A DNA stretch of 64,000 nt from Phytoactinopolyspora mesophila (GCF_010122465.1 NZ_WLZY01000007.1:224934-288933), one strand, 5' to 3'. Shown: positions 9,874 to 18,858, counted from the stretch's first letter. Notes: generated by a model from the letters alone, not told the origin. Program-made: numbers and translations.

Positions 9874-10683
9874 TCAGGCGCTCTGGCCGGCCGGTTGCGC
9901 GGACGGCAGCGGCTCGCCGGTCTCCAGCAGCGTCTTCAGACTGGACAGCAGCTCCGTCCAGCCTTGGCCGACCATCTCCAGCAACGTGCTGTCCGGCTCG
10001 AAACCGTCGTGTACAACCGTGAGCTTGACGGCCGCACCATGGGGTTCGATGTCGAAGGTGATCTTGGAGCGTGGTTCACTTCGGAGTTTCTCGTACAGCT
10101 CGTCACTCAGCTCGACAGCCTCGGCGAACTCCGGCGTCACGGTGTGCCAGGTGTAGGACAGCCGCCGGTACGGTTCGGACTCGAGGATCACCTGCGCGGG
10201 ATCGGCCATGGTCACCTCGCCCATGTGCCACGTCATGGTCGATCCCACCGCCCAGTCGGTGTCGAACGTGACACTCCAGTACCGCTTGGTGAACGTGGGG
10301 TCGGTCAAGGCCTGCCACAACTTCTCCGGCGTAGTGTTGATATAGGTCGTGTAGACGAATTCCGGCTTGGTCATCGGTTCCTCCAGGGCTCTCTTCAGTT
10401 CGGCGAGTGCCTGCACCCGCTCGCGGTGGTATCGGTTGATCCAGCGCTCCGAGATGGCGTTGATGGGCTCCGCGTTGAGATAGTGCAGCTTCTCCCGGCC
10501 CTGCCGCGCCACGGTGATGAGGTTGGCCGCCTCGAGCACGGCCAGATGTTTGCTGACCGACTGGCGGGCCATGTCGAGCTCGCCGCACAGCTCCCGCAGA
10601 CTCTGCCCATTGCGAGCGTTGAGGCTGTCTAGCAACCGCCGGCGACCCGGATCCGCCAGCGCCTTGAACACCTCGTCCATCAC
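9874..10683 (-). CDS. ArsR-family HTH fused to SRPBCC (AHSA1-like) domain
   Basis: The 269-residue fusion has an ArsR-type winged helix in residues 1-100 (FKALADPGRRRLLDSL, then MARQSVSKHLAVLEAANLI), followed by an AHSA1-like SRPBCC domain (about 105-255: FVYTTYINTTPEKLWQALTDP, a central strand with MTWHMGEV, and a final helix GWTELLSSLKTLLETGE). The SRPBCC pocket could act as a ligand sensor for the HTH; such fusions are known as regulators, but the ligand here is unknown. No metal-binding cysteine motif typical of ArsR/SmtB is visible. Two palindromes directly upstream suggest autoregulation. It lies convergent to the CoA ligase. Confidence 0.85.
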   Translation of the reverse strand: MMDEVFKALADPGRRRLLDSLNARNGQSLRELCGELDMARQSVSKHLAVLEAANLITVARQGREKLHYLNAEPINAISERWINRYHRERVQALAELKRALEEPMTKPEFVYTTYINTTPEKLWQALTDPTFTKRYWSVTFDTDWAVGSTMTWHMGEVTMADPAQVILESEPYRRLSYTWHTVTPEFAEAVELSDELYEKLRSEPRSKITFDIEPHGAAVKLTVVHDGFEPDSTLLEMVGQGWTELLSSLKTLLETGEPLPSAQPAGQSA

Positions 10684-10694
10684 CTGTCACCTCG

Positions 10695-10720
10695 TAAATG
10701 CAGCCGATCGGCTGCATTTA
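10695..10720. promoter_or_regulatory. Perfect 26-bp palindrome, candidate ArsR-SRPBCC operator 1
   Basis: The palindrome is built on ATGCAGCCGATCGGCTGCAT, extended by TAA/TTA on each side, and starts 12 bp upstream of the ArsR-SRPBCC start codon. A second copy of the core lies 27 bp away centre to centre. Placement and symmetry fit an autoregulatory operator for a dimeric winged-helix protein (inference). Confidence 0.65.
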
Positions 10721-10726
10721 ATTTAG

Positions 10727-10742
10727 GCAGCCGATTGGCTGC
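10727..10742. promoter_or_regulatory. Second palindrome GCAGCC-N4-GGCTGC, candidate operator 2
   Basis: GCAGCCGATTGGCTGC repeats the core of the palindrome at 10695-10720 with one base changed at the centre. The pair would allow two dimers to bind upstream of the ArsR-SRPBCC gene. Confidence 0.6.
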
Positions 10743-10783
10743 ATGTCAAGCCCGCGAGACGCTCGCCCGGCGAGTTGCCGAGG

Positions 10784-11581
10784 CTAGAGCGGCATGAAAC
10801 GGCCGCCGTTGACGTCCAGCACCACGCCGGTGATGTAAGAAGCCTGCCCAGACAGCAGGTAACAGATCGGCTCGACGATCTCGCGCACCTCCGGGAACCG
10901 GGCGAGTGCGATGGCGTCCAGTACAGCGCGCCGGTCGCCGGCCGGCATGTCGTCGTACATCCGCCGCAGCCGCCCGGTGAGGAACAGCCCGGGCGCCACC
11001 GCGTTGACCCGGACCCCGGACGGGCCCCATTCGCTGGCCAGCCGCTTGGTGAGACCCACGACGGCGGCCTTGGAGCTGGCATACGGGACCCCCGTGACCG
11101 GCGACGGCTGCCGCCCGCCGATCGACGAGACCGTGACCACAGCGCCCGCGCCGCCCGCGGCAACCGCCGCCTGAAGGTACGGGCCCGCCGCCTGGCAGCA
11201 ATAGAACGTGCCCTTCAGGTTGACGTCCACCACCAGATCGAGATCATCGGGCCCGATCTCGTCGAGGTCGCGTGGTGTGCCCAGTGAACCTCCGGCCAGC
11301 GTGACGAGAAGGTTGAGCCCGCCGAACTCGGCGGCCACAGATTCGGTGACGGCACGCACCTGCGCCGGGTCCCGCACGTCGACGGCGTAGCCTGCCGAGC
11401 GCGCGCCATTGGCACGCAACTCAGCCGCGACGGCGTCGACCGCATCTTGCTCGAGATCAGTGATGGCCACCGCGGCGCCCCGGCGGGACAGTTCCCGGCA
11501 CACCTCCGCGCCGATCCCACCCGCTCCGCCCGTCACCATGGCGACCTGCCCGCCGAAAACGCCATCGTCGAGGAATCCCAC
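10784..11581 (-). CDS. SDR-family oxidoreductase, FabG-like
   Basis: The 265-residue short-chain dehydrogenase has the cofactor motif TGGAGGIG (17-24), a Ser in VSSIGG (about 152-153), YASSK (Tyr167, Lys171) and a C-terminal GVVLDVNGGRFMPL. The start is GTG 11581 with GGGAG just upstream. It is divergent from the monooxygenase/reductase gene, with candidate operator site C between them. A 3-hydroxyacyl-CoA or alicyclic alcohol dehydrogenase role in the same pathway is likely; the substrate is unknown. Confidence 0.9.
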   Translation of the reverse strand: MGFLDDGVFGGQVAMVTGGAGGIGAEVCRELSRRGAAVAITDLEQDAVDAVAAELRANGARSAGYAVDVRDPAQVRAVTESVAAEFGGLNLLVTLAGGSLGTPRDLDEIGPDDLDLVVDVNLKGTFYCCQAAGPYLQAAVAAGGAGAVVTVSSIGGRQPSPVTGVPYASSKAAVVGLTKRLASEWGPSGVRVNAVAPGLFLTGRLRRMYDDMPAGDRRAVLDAIALARFPEVREIVEPICYLLSGQASYITGVVLDVNGGRFMPL

Positions 11582-11597
11582 TACGTCTCCCGTATTG

Positions 11598-11611
11598 TTG
11601 ACGACCGTCGT
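11598..11611 (-). promoter_or_regulatory. Candidate operator site C (ACGAC-N4-GTCAA on minus strand)
   Basis: Read on the minus strand toward the SDR at 11581, the sequence is ACGACGGTCGTCAACAATAC. It matches the GGTCGTCAMCAA core of sites A and B in the same orientation relative to the downstream gene. The left half-site is degenerate (ACGAC for TTGAC). It could also serve the divergent monooxygenase gene. Confidence 0.45.
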
Positions 11612-11702
11612 AGATACAACATACTCTGAGCTGAGCCGGTACGGAAGGCTGGCGGACTGGACATACGTGGACCGCCGGACCGTTCACGCCCCGAGGAGTT
11701 GT

Positions 11703-14084
11703 ATGCGTATCGCGATCGTCGGTGGCGGACCAGGCGGTCTGTACTTCGCCGCGCTGGCCAAGCGGCTGGACCCGAGCCGCGAGATCACCGTGTGGGAACG
11801 TAACGCCGCCGACGACACCTTCGGCTTCGGTGTCGTCCTGTCCGACGAGACACTCGGCGGCATCGAGCACGCCGACCCGGTGGTCTACGAGGCCATGCAA
11901 CGCCAGTTCGCGCGGTGGGACGACATCGACGTCCACTATCGCGGGCAGGTCGTCACCAGCGGCGGACACGGCTTCGCCGCCATGAGCCGGAAGAAGCTGC
12001 TGGCCGTCCTTCAGCAGCGGTGCGAGGAGCTGGGCGTCACCGTACATTTCCGTACCGCAGCCCCCGATATCGATGAGCTCAGCGCCGGCCACGACCTGGT
12101 GGTCGCCGCCGACGGCGTCAACTCCGGTGTCCGGGCCCGTTACGCCGACGTCTTCCAGCCCGACGTGGAGCAGCGACACTGCCGGTACATGTGGCTCGGC
12201 ACCGACCTGGTCTTCGACTCGTTCAAGTTCTACATCGAGCAGACCCCCTTCGGGGTCATGCAGATCCACGGCTATCCGTACGACGAGCACGGCAGCACGT
12301 TCATCGTCGAAATGCACGACGACGTGTGGAAGGCGGCCGGCTTCGACGCCACCCATGACGACAACGCGCCGCCCGGCACCAGCGACGACGGCGCCATCGC
12401 CCGGATCCGCGAACTCTTTCCGCACGTCCTGGGCGGACACGAGGTCTTCGCGAACAACTCCCGGTGGCTGACCTTCTCCACGGTCCGCAACGCCACCTGG
12501 AGGAACCGCAACATCGTGCTGCTCGGCGACGCCGCGCACACCGCGCACTTCTCCATTGGCTCGGGCACCAAGCTGGCCATGGAAGACGCGCTGGCGCTCG
12601 CCGCCTGCCTGCACGAACAGCCCGACGCCACGACTGCTCTCGACGCCTACGAGGACGAGCGCCGCCCGGTCGTCCTGTCCACTCAGCGGGCCGCCCAGGC
12701 CAGCCTGGAGTGGTTCGAGAACCTCGGCCACTACACCCACCAGGACCCGATCCAGTTCGCCTTCAACATCCTCACCAGGTCCCGGCGGGTCACCTACGAC
12801 AACCTGCGGCTTCGCGATCCGGAATACGTTGACGCCGCCGACGAATGGTTCGCCCGGCACGAAGTGCGGCGGGGGGTCACCCCGGCTCCGGCCATCGCCC
12901 GCCCGCCCATGTTCCAGCCGTTCCGGTTGCGTGAACTGGAATTGAAGAACCGCGTCATCGTCTCGGCCATGGACATGTACTCCGCCGACGACGGCATGCC
13001 CAACGACTTCCACCTGGTGCACCTGGGCAGTAAGGCGCTGGGCGGCGCCGGTCTGGTGATGACCGAGATGGTGTGTGTATCCGAGGCCGGGCGCATCACG
13101 CCGGGCTGTACCGGCCTCTACACCGACACCCAGGAGACCGCCTGGGCTCGTGTCACGGACTTCGTCCATCAACGCTCCACTGCCGCGATCGGGCTGCAGC
13201 TGGGCCACTCCGGCCGTAAAGGGTCCACGAAGCTGATGTGGGAGGGAATCGACGAGCCGCTACCGGGAGGGAACTGGCCACTCGTCGGGCCGTCGCCGCT
13301 GCCCTACTCCCCTGACAGCCAGACGCCGCGGGAGCTCACCCGCGCCGAGATGGCCGAGATCCGGGACCAGTTCGCCGCTGCCGCCCGGCGCGCCGACCGC
13401 GCCGGATTCGACCTGCTGGAACTGCACTGCGCACACGGGTACCTGCTGTCGTCGTTCCTGTCGCCGCTCACCAACCATCGAGGCGACGAGTACGGCGGCT
13501 CGCTTGACGCGCGGCTGCGCTACCCGCTGGAGGTCTTCGACGCCGTCCGCGACGTCTGGCCGGGGCACAAGCCGATGACGGTGCGGATCTCGGCCACCGA
13601 CTGGCATCCGGGCGGCACCGAGGCCGGCGACGCCGTCGCGTTCGCCGAGGCATTCGCCGCCCACGGCGCCGACGCCATCGACGTCTCCACTGGCCAGGTG
13701 GTCAAGGAGGAACGCCCAGCTTATGGGCGCAGCTACCAGACGCCGTACGCCGACCGGATCCGCAACCAGGTGGACACCGCTGTCATCGCCGTCGGCGCGA
13801 TCTCGTCACCGGAAGACGTCAACGCGCTGATCCTGGCCGGGCGGGCCGATCTGTGCGCGCTTGGTCGCACGCATCTGTACGATCCGCACTGGACATTGCA
13901 TGCCGCCGCAGACCAGGATTACACCGGTCCGGGCGCGGACTGGCCGGTGCAATTCCAGGCCGGCCGGCGCAAGCCGCAAGCCGGCCGCAGCGACGGTCCG
14001 AAGCCGCGCCTGGAGCTGATCCGGGAACCGGATGGCGGCATCCGGCACGCCCGCTGGCGACCGACTGCGAAGGAAACGTCATGA
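11703..14084 (+). CDS. Bifunctional FAD monooxygenase / OYE-type reductase (2-aminobenzoyl-CoA or salicylyl-CoA type)
   Basis: The 793-residue fusion has two flavoenzyme domains. The N-terminal half (1 to about 390) is a p-hydroxybenzoate-hydroxylase-type monooxygenase with GGGPGGLYFA (7-16) and the FAD motif LLGDAAHTAHFSIGSG. From about residue 403 an old-yellow-enzyme/2,4-dienoyl-CoA-reductase-like TIM barrel begins (FQPFRLRELELKNRVIVSAM, LQLGHSGRKG, ELHCAHGYLLSSFLSP). This architecture is that of 2-aminobenzoyl-CoA monooxygenase/reductase, which hydroxylates and dearomatises 2-aminobenzoyl-CoA using NAD(P)H and O2, and of related salicylyl-CoA 5-hydroxylases. The start follows GAGGAG. Its stop overlaps the next ATG. 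Sequence alone does not separate amino from hydroxy substrates. Confidence 0.9.
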   Translation: MRIAIVGGGPGGLYFAALAKRLDPSREITVWERNAADDTFGFGVVLSDETLGGIEHADPVVYEAMQRQFARWDDIDVHYRGQVVTSGGHGFAAMSRKKLLAVLQQRCEELGVTVHFRTAAPDIDELSAGHDLVVAADGVNSGVRARYADVFQPDVEQRHCRYMWLGTDLVFDSFKFYIEQTPFGVMQIHGYPYDEHGSTFIVEMHDDVWKAAGFDATHDDNAPPGTSDDGAIARIRELFPHVLGGHEVFANNSRWLTFSTVRNATWRNRNIVLLGDAAHTAHFSIGSGTKLAMEDALALAACLHEQPDATTALDAYEDERRPVVLSTQRAAQASLEWFENLGHYTHQDPIQFAFNILTRSRRVTYDNLRLRDPEYVDAADEWFARHEVRRGVTPAPAIARPPMFQPFRLRELELKNRVIVSAMDMYSADDGMPNDFHLVHLGSKALGGAGLVMTEMVCVSEAGRITPGCTGLYTDTQETAWARVTDFVHQRSTAAIGLQLGHSGRKGSTKLMWEGIDEPLPGGNWPLVGPSPLPYSPDSQTPRELTRAEMAEIRDQFAAAARRADRAGFDLLELHCAHGYLLSSFLSPLTNHRGDEYGGSLDARLRYPLEVFDAVRDVWPGHKPMTVRISATDWHPGGTEAGDAVAFAEAFAAHGADAIDVSTGQVVKEERPAYGRSYQTPYADRIRNQVDTAVIAVGAISSPEDVNALILAGRADLCALGRTHLYDPHWTLHAAADQDYTGPGADWPVQFQAGRRKPQAGRSDGPKPRLELIREPDGGIRHARWRPTAKETS

Positions 14085-14854
14085 CCGTCCTGTCCGACTT
14101 GCTCGACGCCGTCTCCTCCGACCGCATCCAGGTTCTCGACCTCACCGCACCGCTCACGTCCGACACACCGGTCCTTGTCCTCCCGGAACCGTTCGGGCAG
14201 ACCGACCGGTTCCAGCTCGAAGAGATCAGCCGGTACGACGAGCGCGGCCCCGCCTGGTACTGGAACCAGATCAGAACCGGCGAGCACACCGGCACCCATT
14301 TCGATGCCCCGAATCACTGGATCACCGGCCGCGACCGCGAGGACATCTCCCAGGTGCCGGTTGGCCGGCTGGTGGCGCCCGCCGCGGTCATCGACGTCGC
14401 CGAGCAGGCCGCCGCGGACCCGGATTTCCTCCTCGAGGTCGACCACATCAGGGCCTGGGAGGGCGAGCACGGAGCGCTGCCGGAAGGGTGCTGGCTACTG
14501 CTACGCACCGGCTGGGACGCCCGTAGCCACAGCCAGGACGAGTTCCTCAACGCCGACGAGACCGGCCCGCACACGCCGGGCGTGAGTGTGGAGTGTGCCC
14601 GGTGGCTGGCCGACGAGTCGCCGATCGTGGGGCTCGGTGTCGAGACGGTAGGCACCGACGCGGGCGGCGCGCATTCCTTCGAACCCGCCTTCCCCTGCCA
14701 TGCCCTGCTGCTCGGGGCCGGCAAGTACGGGCTGACCCAGTTGCAGAACCTCGCCAAGCTGCCGCCTACCGGAGCCGTCATTGTCGTGGCACCGTTGCCG
14801 ATCGTCGGCGGCTCGGGCAGTCCGACCCGGGTGCTCGCGCTGGTCGAGCGCTAA
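14081..14854 (+). CDS. Cyclase-family (kynurenine formamidase-like) metal-dependent hydrolase
   Basis: The 257-residue protein has the metal-binding motif HTGTHFDAPNHW (HxGTHxDxPxH) characteristic of the KynB/cyclase family, the downstream LLLRTGWD, and a GVETVGTD segment. The family hydrolyses amide or ester bonds and some members act on cyclic substrates. It is translationally coupled to the monooxygenase/reductase gene (ATGA overlap), which suggests that it acts on a pathway product or side product, for example opening an alicyclic dione. Formamidase activity supplying anthranilate from tryptophan is an alternative. Confidence 0.85.
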   Translation: MTVLSDLLDAVSSDRIQVLDLTAPLTSDTPVLVLPEPFGQTDRFQLEEISRYDERGPAWYWNQIRTGEHTGTHFDAPNHWITGRDREDISQVPVGRLVAPAAVIDVAEQAAADPDFLLEVDHIRAWEGEHGALPEGCWLLLRTGWDARSHSQDEFLNADETGPHTPGVSVECARWLADESPIVGLGVETVGTDAGGAHSFEPAFPCHALLLGAGKYGLTQLQNLAKLPPTGAVIVVAPLPIVGGSGSPTRVLALVER

Positions 14855-14861
14855 CCGACCC

Positions 14862-14913
14862 ATGATCATTGGCACTTGACCACCGAATCCGGGGGTTGAT
14901 CGTCAATGATCAT
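14862..14913. repeat. Imperfect TGATCATT palindrome (10-bp arms)
   Basis: ATGATCATTG (14862-14871) and CAATGATCAT (14904-14913) form an inverted repeat with a 32-nt loop between the cyclase and the ThDP enzyme. The left arm continues GGCAC, like the palindrome at 8008. The right side contains TTGATCGTCAA (14896-14906), itself similar to the TTGAC-N4-GTCAA motif. It could be an attenuator or a decayed copy of the palindrome family. Confidence 0.4.
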
Positions 14914-14933
14914 CAGATGAGTCCGGAGGGGTC

Positions 14934-16586
14934 ATGAACGTCGCCGAGGCGGTCGGCCAGGTACTGGCCGACCTGGGGGTCACGCACGCCTTCGGTGTGG
15001 TCGGCAGTGGCAACTTCCATGTCACCAACGCGTTGGCCAACGCAGGGACTCGCTATGTCGCCGCCCGCCACGAGAGTGGTGCGGCCACGATGGCCGACGC
15101 GTACGCCCGGATGAGCGGTGAGGTCGCGGCGCTCACCCTGCACCAAGGCTGCGGGCTCACCAATGCGATGACGGGCATCGCCGAGGCCGCCAAAAGCCGC
15201 ACACCACTGCTCGTGCTGGCCGCCGAGACCACCACACCGACGTCGAACTTCTTCGTCGACCAGCCAGGGCTTGCGCGGTCGGTGGGCGCCGAGACCGTCC
15301 GGATCACCTCAGGCGCCACGGCGGTCGACGACGCCGTCCGGGCCTTCACCATGGCGCGCGACCAGCGGCGGACCGTCGTCGTCAACCTGCCTCTGGACGT
15401 CCAGGCGACGTCGCTGCCAGACGTACCGGTCGTCCCCACCCCGGTTGCCGCACGTTCTCAACCACCCCCGGCAGCCGAGGACGTCACCGCCCTGGCCGGC
15501 CTGCTTGCCGCCGCGCAGCGCCCGGTGCTCATCGCAGGCCGTGGCGCCCGGCACGCCCGCGCCGAGCTGATCGCGCTGGCCGACGCCTGCGGAGCACTGC
15601 TCGCGACGTCGGCGGTGGCGAAGGGGCTGTTCCGGGACGTGCCGTGGTCTCTCGACGTGTCCGGGGGCTTCGCCTCGCCGCTGGCGGCGGAGCTGATCAG
15701 CGGCGCGGACGTGATCGTCGGCTTCGGCTGCGCGCTGAACATGTGGACCATGCGGCACGGGCGGCTGATCGGCCCCGATGCTCGCGTCGTTCAGGTGGAC
15801 CTGGAGCCGGACGCCCTCGGGCGCAACCGCCCCGTGGATGTCGGTGTGGTGGGCGACAGCGCCGCTGTGGCTGCCGCCGTTGTGCGGGCGCTGGGTGACA
15901 ACCGCTCCGCGGCCGCCACCCAATACCGCGGTGACGCCCTCCGCCGCCGTATCGCCGAGGAACTGCGCTGGCGAGACGTGCCGTTTGAGGACTGGGGCAC
16001 GGGCGACGGCGCGTCGGCCCGTATCGATCCACGCACCCTGACCATCGGCCTGGATGATCTGCTCCCGGCCGAGCGGGTGGTGGCCGTCGACTCGGGCAAC
16101 TTCATGGGTTATCCGAGCATGTTCCTGTCCGTGCCGGACGAGCTCGGGTTCTGTTTCACGCAGGCGTTCCAGTCGATCGGGCTGGGCCTGGCCACCGCGA
16201 TCGGCGCGGGGCTGGCCCAGCCGGACCGGTTGCCTGTCGCCGCGCTGGGCGACGGTGGCGCACTGATGGCGGCGGCCGAGCTGGACACGGTTCGCCGGCT
16301 CGGCTTGCCGATGGTCGTCGTCGTGTACAACGACAGCGCATACGGCGCCGAGGTGCACCACTTCACCGAAGGAGAACCGCTCGACACCGTCATCTTCCCG
16401 GAGACCGACATCGCCGCTGTCGGGGCAGGATACGGCTTCGAACCGGTGACGGTGCGCGCTCCGGCCGATCTGGAAGACGTACGACGATGGGTCGACGGCC
16501 CACGGGACCGGCCGCTGCTGATCGACGCCAAGATCGCCGCCCCGCGCGGCGCGTGGTGGCTGGAAGAGGCCTTCCGCGGCCACTAA
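14934..16586 (+). CDS. Thiamine diphosphate-dependent enzyme (acetolactate synthase-like)
   Basis: The 550-residue protein has the three-domain ThDP layout. The catalytic Glu lies in RHESGAATMADAYAR (Glu47), a central Rossmann-like domain covers about 190-330, and the ThDP motif GDGGALM...YNDSAYG lies at about 439-471. A GGAGG-like site lies 8 bp upstream of the ATG. Family members include acetolactate synthase, benzoylformate decarboxylase and cyclohexane-1,2-dione hydrolase, which cleaves alicyclic diones. In this context a C-C cleaving ring-opening role is attractive but unproven. It is convergent with the M14-type gene, with a palindrome between them. Confidence 0.85.
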   Translation: MNVAEAVGQVLADLGVTHAFGVVGSGNFHVTNALANAGTRYVAARHESGAATMADAYARMSGEVAALTLHQGCGLTNAMTGIAEAAKSRTPLLVLAAETTTPTSNFFVDQPGLARSVGAETVRITSGATAVDDAVRAFTMARDQRRTVVVNLPLDVQATSLPDVPVVPTPVAARSQPPPAAEDVTALAGLLAAAQRPVLIAGRGARHARAELIALADACGALLATSAVAKGLFRDVPWSLDVSGGFASPLAAELISGADVIVGFGCALNMWTMRHGRLIGPDARVVQVDLEPDALGRNRPVDVGVVGDSAAVAAAVVRALGDNRSAAATQYRGDALRRRIAEELRWRDVPFEDWGTGDGASARIDPRTLTIGLDDLLPAERVVAVDSGNFMGYPSMFLSVPDELGFCFTQAFQSIGLGLATAIGAGLAQPDRLPVAALGDGGALMAAAELDTVRRLGLPMVVVVYNDSAYGAEVHHFTEGEPLDTVIFPETDIAAVGAGYGFEPVTVRAPADLEDVRRWVDGPRDRPLLIDAKIAAPRGAWWLEEAFRGH

Positions 16587-16588
16587 CC

Positions 16589-16647
16589 CCCGATGATCAT
16601 GAACACTAGATGACCATATTGGTCACTTAGTGTTCATGATCATCGGG
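16589..16647. terminator. Bidirectional terminator-like palindrome with TGATCATG tip
   Basis: Positions 16589-16615 and 16621-16647 pair over 27 positions with two mismatches and a 5-nt AT-rich loop. The arm contains CGATGATCATGAACACTA. It lies at the junction of the convergent ThDP enzyme (stop at 16586) and M14-type gene (stop at 16627), overlapping the last codons of the latter, as expected of a shared terminator. Confidence 0.65.
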
Positions 16648-18858
16648 AATCGGGGACTGGGACCTGACGGCGTTGGCCAGCAGCCGAGCGCTGTAAGGGC
16701 TGAGGCTGCGGTAGGTGGGGTTGACCGCGAACAGGGTGACGGTTCCCCGTCCGTGCCGGCCACGCACAATAGCAGCGCGTCGACGGCTCGAGCCGTCGGG
16801 CAGCGTGCCGCCGAAGTGGCTCACTCCCGGGACGGGAAGCAACTGACTGTAGGTCGCCAGAACCTCGACGTCAGTGCCCGCGTCCAGCACGATCGCGCCG
16901 AACTCCTGCAACCAGGCTTCGCAGTCCGTCATGGCGTAGATCAGCCCGTCGCGCCACCGGCCCGCCTCATCCCAGGAACCCGGCAGACCGGCGAAGAGCC
17001 GGTCGCCCGGCACGGTTGTCGCCAGTTCGACGAGGCCGGTTCCCAGGTTTTCCGCGGATATGCCGCAGTCGATCAGTCCGAGGTGTCGCGCCGTCGCCAG
17101 CGCGGCACCCCCGCCGTCGATACCCACGTAGTGTCCGCCGCGATCAACAAAGGCCCGGATTGCTGCCACACCAGCCACTCCCAGACCGCGCGGTTCCTCT
17201 TCCGGCTGCCACGGCGGGCCGTACCACAGCGGGCCTGGTTGGCTGCCGTTGAGGATGGCGGTGGCGTCCCCTTTGGGTATGACCAGGACGTCGACACCGT
17301 CAAGGCACCCTTCCGCCACGTCGCCGGCCTCGATGAGGACAAAAGGTATGCCTTCGTGTTCAAGCAGCCTGCGCACCGACCCAAGATGCCCCTCCGCTGC
17401 GAAGTCCTTCACACCTTGCCCGGCATACAACGCGACCCGCGGTGAACGGCCAGCGCCGTCGGACGGTGAGTCAGGCTTGTCCGTATCCGGTTCGTTGAGC
17501 CACGGCGCGTCCAGCCCGGACCAGGGCGGAAGCGCCCGCCGGTCCGGTGCCGGACCTGCCGCGGACTCGACCACACGCAGGCCGAGCGTGGCCACCAGGC
17601 TCTGGTGACGTCCCCGCACGAGCGAGAGCAGGATCTCCGCGGTGGTGCCCCGCGCCTGAGCCTTCGGAATGACGAAGGATCCATCATCCTCCTGCAGGAT
17701 TTCGACGTCATGTAGCCCTAGTGTCCACACGGCGCGGTCGACGACGTGACGGTCCTGGCCACTCGGGATGACGAAGTACCCGGCTGGCCCATTCGCTCCG
17801 GACATACCCACCTCGCGCACGAGCGAGGTGAGGGCGGCGACGTCGCCGGCCGCCGTCTCCGCCACTGCCAGCCCCGCTGCCACCTTCTGCCCGACGCGCT
17901 CCTCCCAGGTCTGGGTGCCGGGACGCCGGGCGCTCTCGGTGATGAACGTCGTCACACCACGCAGCGCCATGGCCCGGGTGAACCTCGTCTCCGGGTGTTT
18001 GGCGACCTCTTCCAGGCCGGTGTCAGCGGGGCCGGGCCAGCCGTGCCGGCCGTCCGGATCGTGCAACAGTCGATATCCCCGCGTCCGCCACGCCTCCGCG
18101 ATGGCCGCGCCATACTTCACTTCCTGTTGCCAAAGCCGGGGGTCGTTGTCGCCCGGCGAGCTGGCCACCCAGGATCCGATAGCGTCACTAGGCGACATCG
18201 GAGGGCAAAGGCAGTTCTCCGCGAAGGTACGGCCCAGATTGATCGAGTCCTCGTGTAATTCCCAGACCAGCATCGGGTGCCACCGTGACACGACGTCGGC
18301 CAGGGCAGCGCTCTCCGGCTCGATGACATGCAAGTACTCACGTGCCACCTGGATGTCGTAATGATTGCCGTACGCGGTCAGCCCGGTCGCCAACGGGTGG
18401 TGCCGCCACGTGGCCAGGGCGCGCTCGCGGCCGTCCGGGTTGAGCAGGGGGACCACCAGCACAACCAGTCTGCGCAGTAGCTGCTCGTTGCCCGGGGTCG
18501 GCTCGGCGAGCCGGGCCGCCACCTCGAGCAGCGCTTCGGTCTGGGCGGCTTCATTGCCGTAGTTGCTGGCCAGGAACAACACCGGCACTGGGCAGTCGGG
18601 GTCCCACCCGGCGTCGCTGCCCACGTCGGCTCTCGGCAGCGACCATCGACGAGCCTGCTCCTGGACGGCACGGGGATCGGCGACGACGTCCGGGCGGCCG
18701 ATCACCAGCGCGTCGATGCTACGGCCTTCCCGGCTACGCCCGAGTTCCTCCACCCGTACGTGTGGGCGCTCGGCGAGACGCTCCATCGCGTCCACGACTT
18801 CTTTGTGGCCGAGCAGCTGATCCGCCGGCGGCTGGATACGGGACAGGGGCACGCTCAT
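16627..18858 (-). CDS. M14-type (zinc carboxypeptidase-like) protein A with amidotransferase-like domain; zinc His replaced
   Basis: The 743-residue protein has an M14-like domain in about residues 1-320 and a class-I glutamine amidotransferase-like (BPL_N/ThuA-like) domain at about 473-650. M14 enzymes bind zinc through HxxE plus a later His and use a catalytic Glu. Here the first motif reads NYGNE (Tyr100 for His, Glu103 kept), NPDG is intact (140-143), the third ligand is His202 in ELHED, and the catalytic Glu is present in ITESA (Glu308). The second domain's nucleophile elbow reads GIDGGGAA, without Cys. No signal peptide is seen, so it is probably cytoplasmic. It is the last gene of the peptide operon, 68 bp after the iminopeptidase-like gene, with GGAAGG upstream. 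Hydrolytic activity is doubtful. Confidence 0.8.
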   Translation of the reverse strand: MSVPLSRIQPPADQLLGHKEVVDAMERLAERPHVRVEELGRSREGRSIDALVIGRPDVVADPRAVQEQARRWSLPRADVGSDAGWDPDCPVPVLFLASNYGNEAAQTEALLEVAARLAEPTPGNEQLLRRLVVLVVPLLNPDGRERALATWRHHPLATGLTAYGNHYDIQVAREYLHVIEPESAALADVVSRWHPMLVWELHEDSINLGRTFAENCLCPPMSPSDAIGSWVASSPGDNDPRLWQQEVKYGAAIAEAWRTRGYRLLHDPDGRHGWPGPADTGLEEVAKHPETRFTRAMALRGVTTFITESARRPGTQTWEERVGQKVAAGLAVAETAAGDVAALTSLVREVGMSGANGPAGYFVIPSGQDRHVVDRAVWTLGLHDVEILQEDDGSFVIPKAQARGTTAEILLSLVRGRHQSLVATLGLRVVESAAGPAPDRRALPPWSGLDAPWLNEPDTDKPDSPSDGAGRSPRVALYAGQGVKDFAAEGHLGSVRRLLEHEGIPFVLIEAGDVAEGCLDGVDVLVIPKGDATAILNGSQPGPLWYGPPWQPEEEPRGLGVAGVAAIRAFVDRGGHYVGIDGGGAALATARHLGLIDCGISAENLGTGLVELATTVPGDRLFAGLPGSWDEAGRWRDGLIYAMTDCEAWLQEFGAIVLDAGTDVEVLATYSQLLPVPGVSHFGGTLPDGSSRRRAAIVRGRHGRGTVTLFAVNPTYRSLSPYSARLLANAVRSQSPIPDDHEH

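Noticed and set aside
11457-13208. 583-codon open frame on the minus strand
   Set aside because: It runs antisense to the well-supported monooxygenase domain and shows no family motif.
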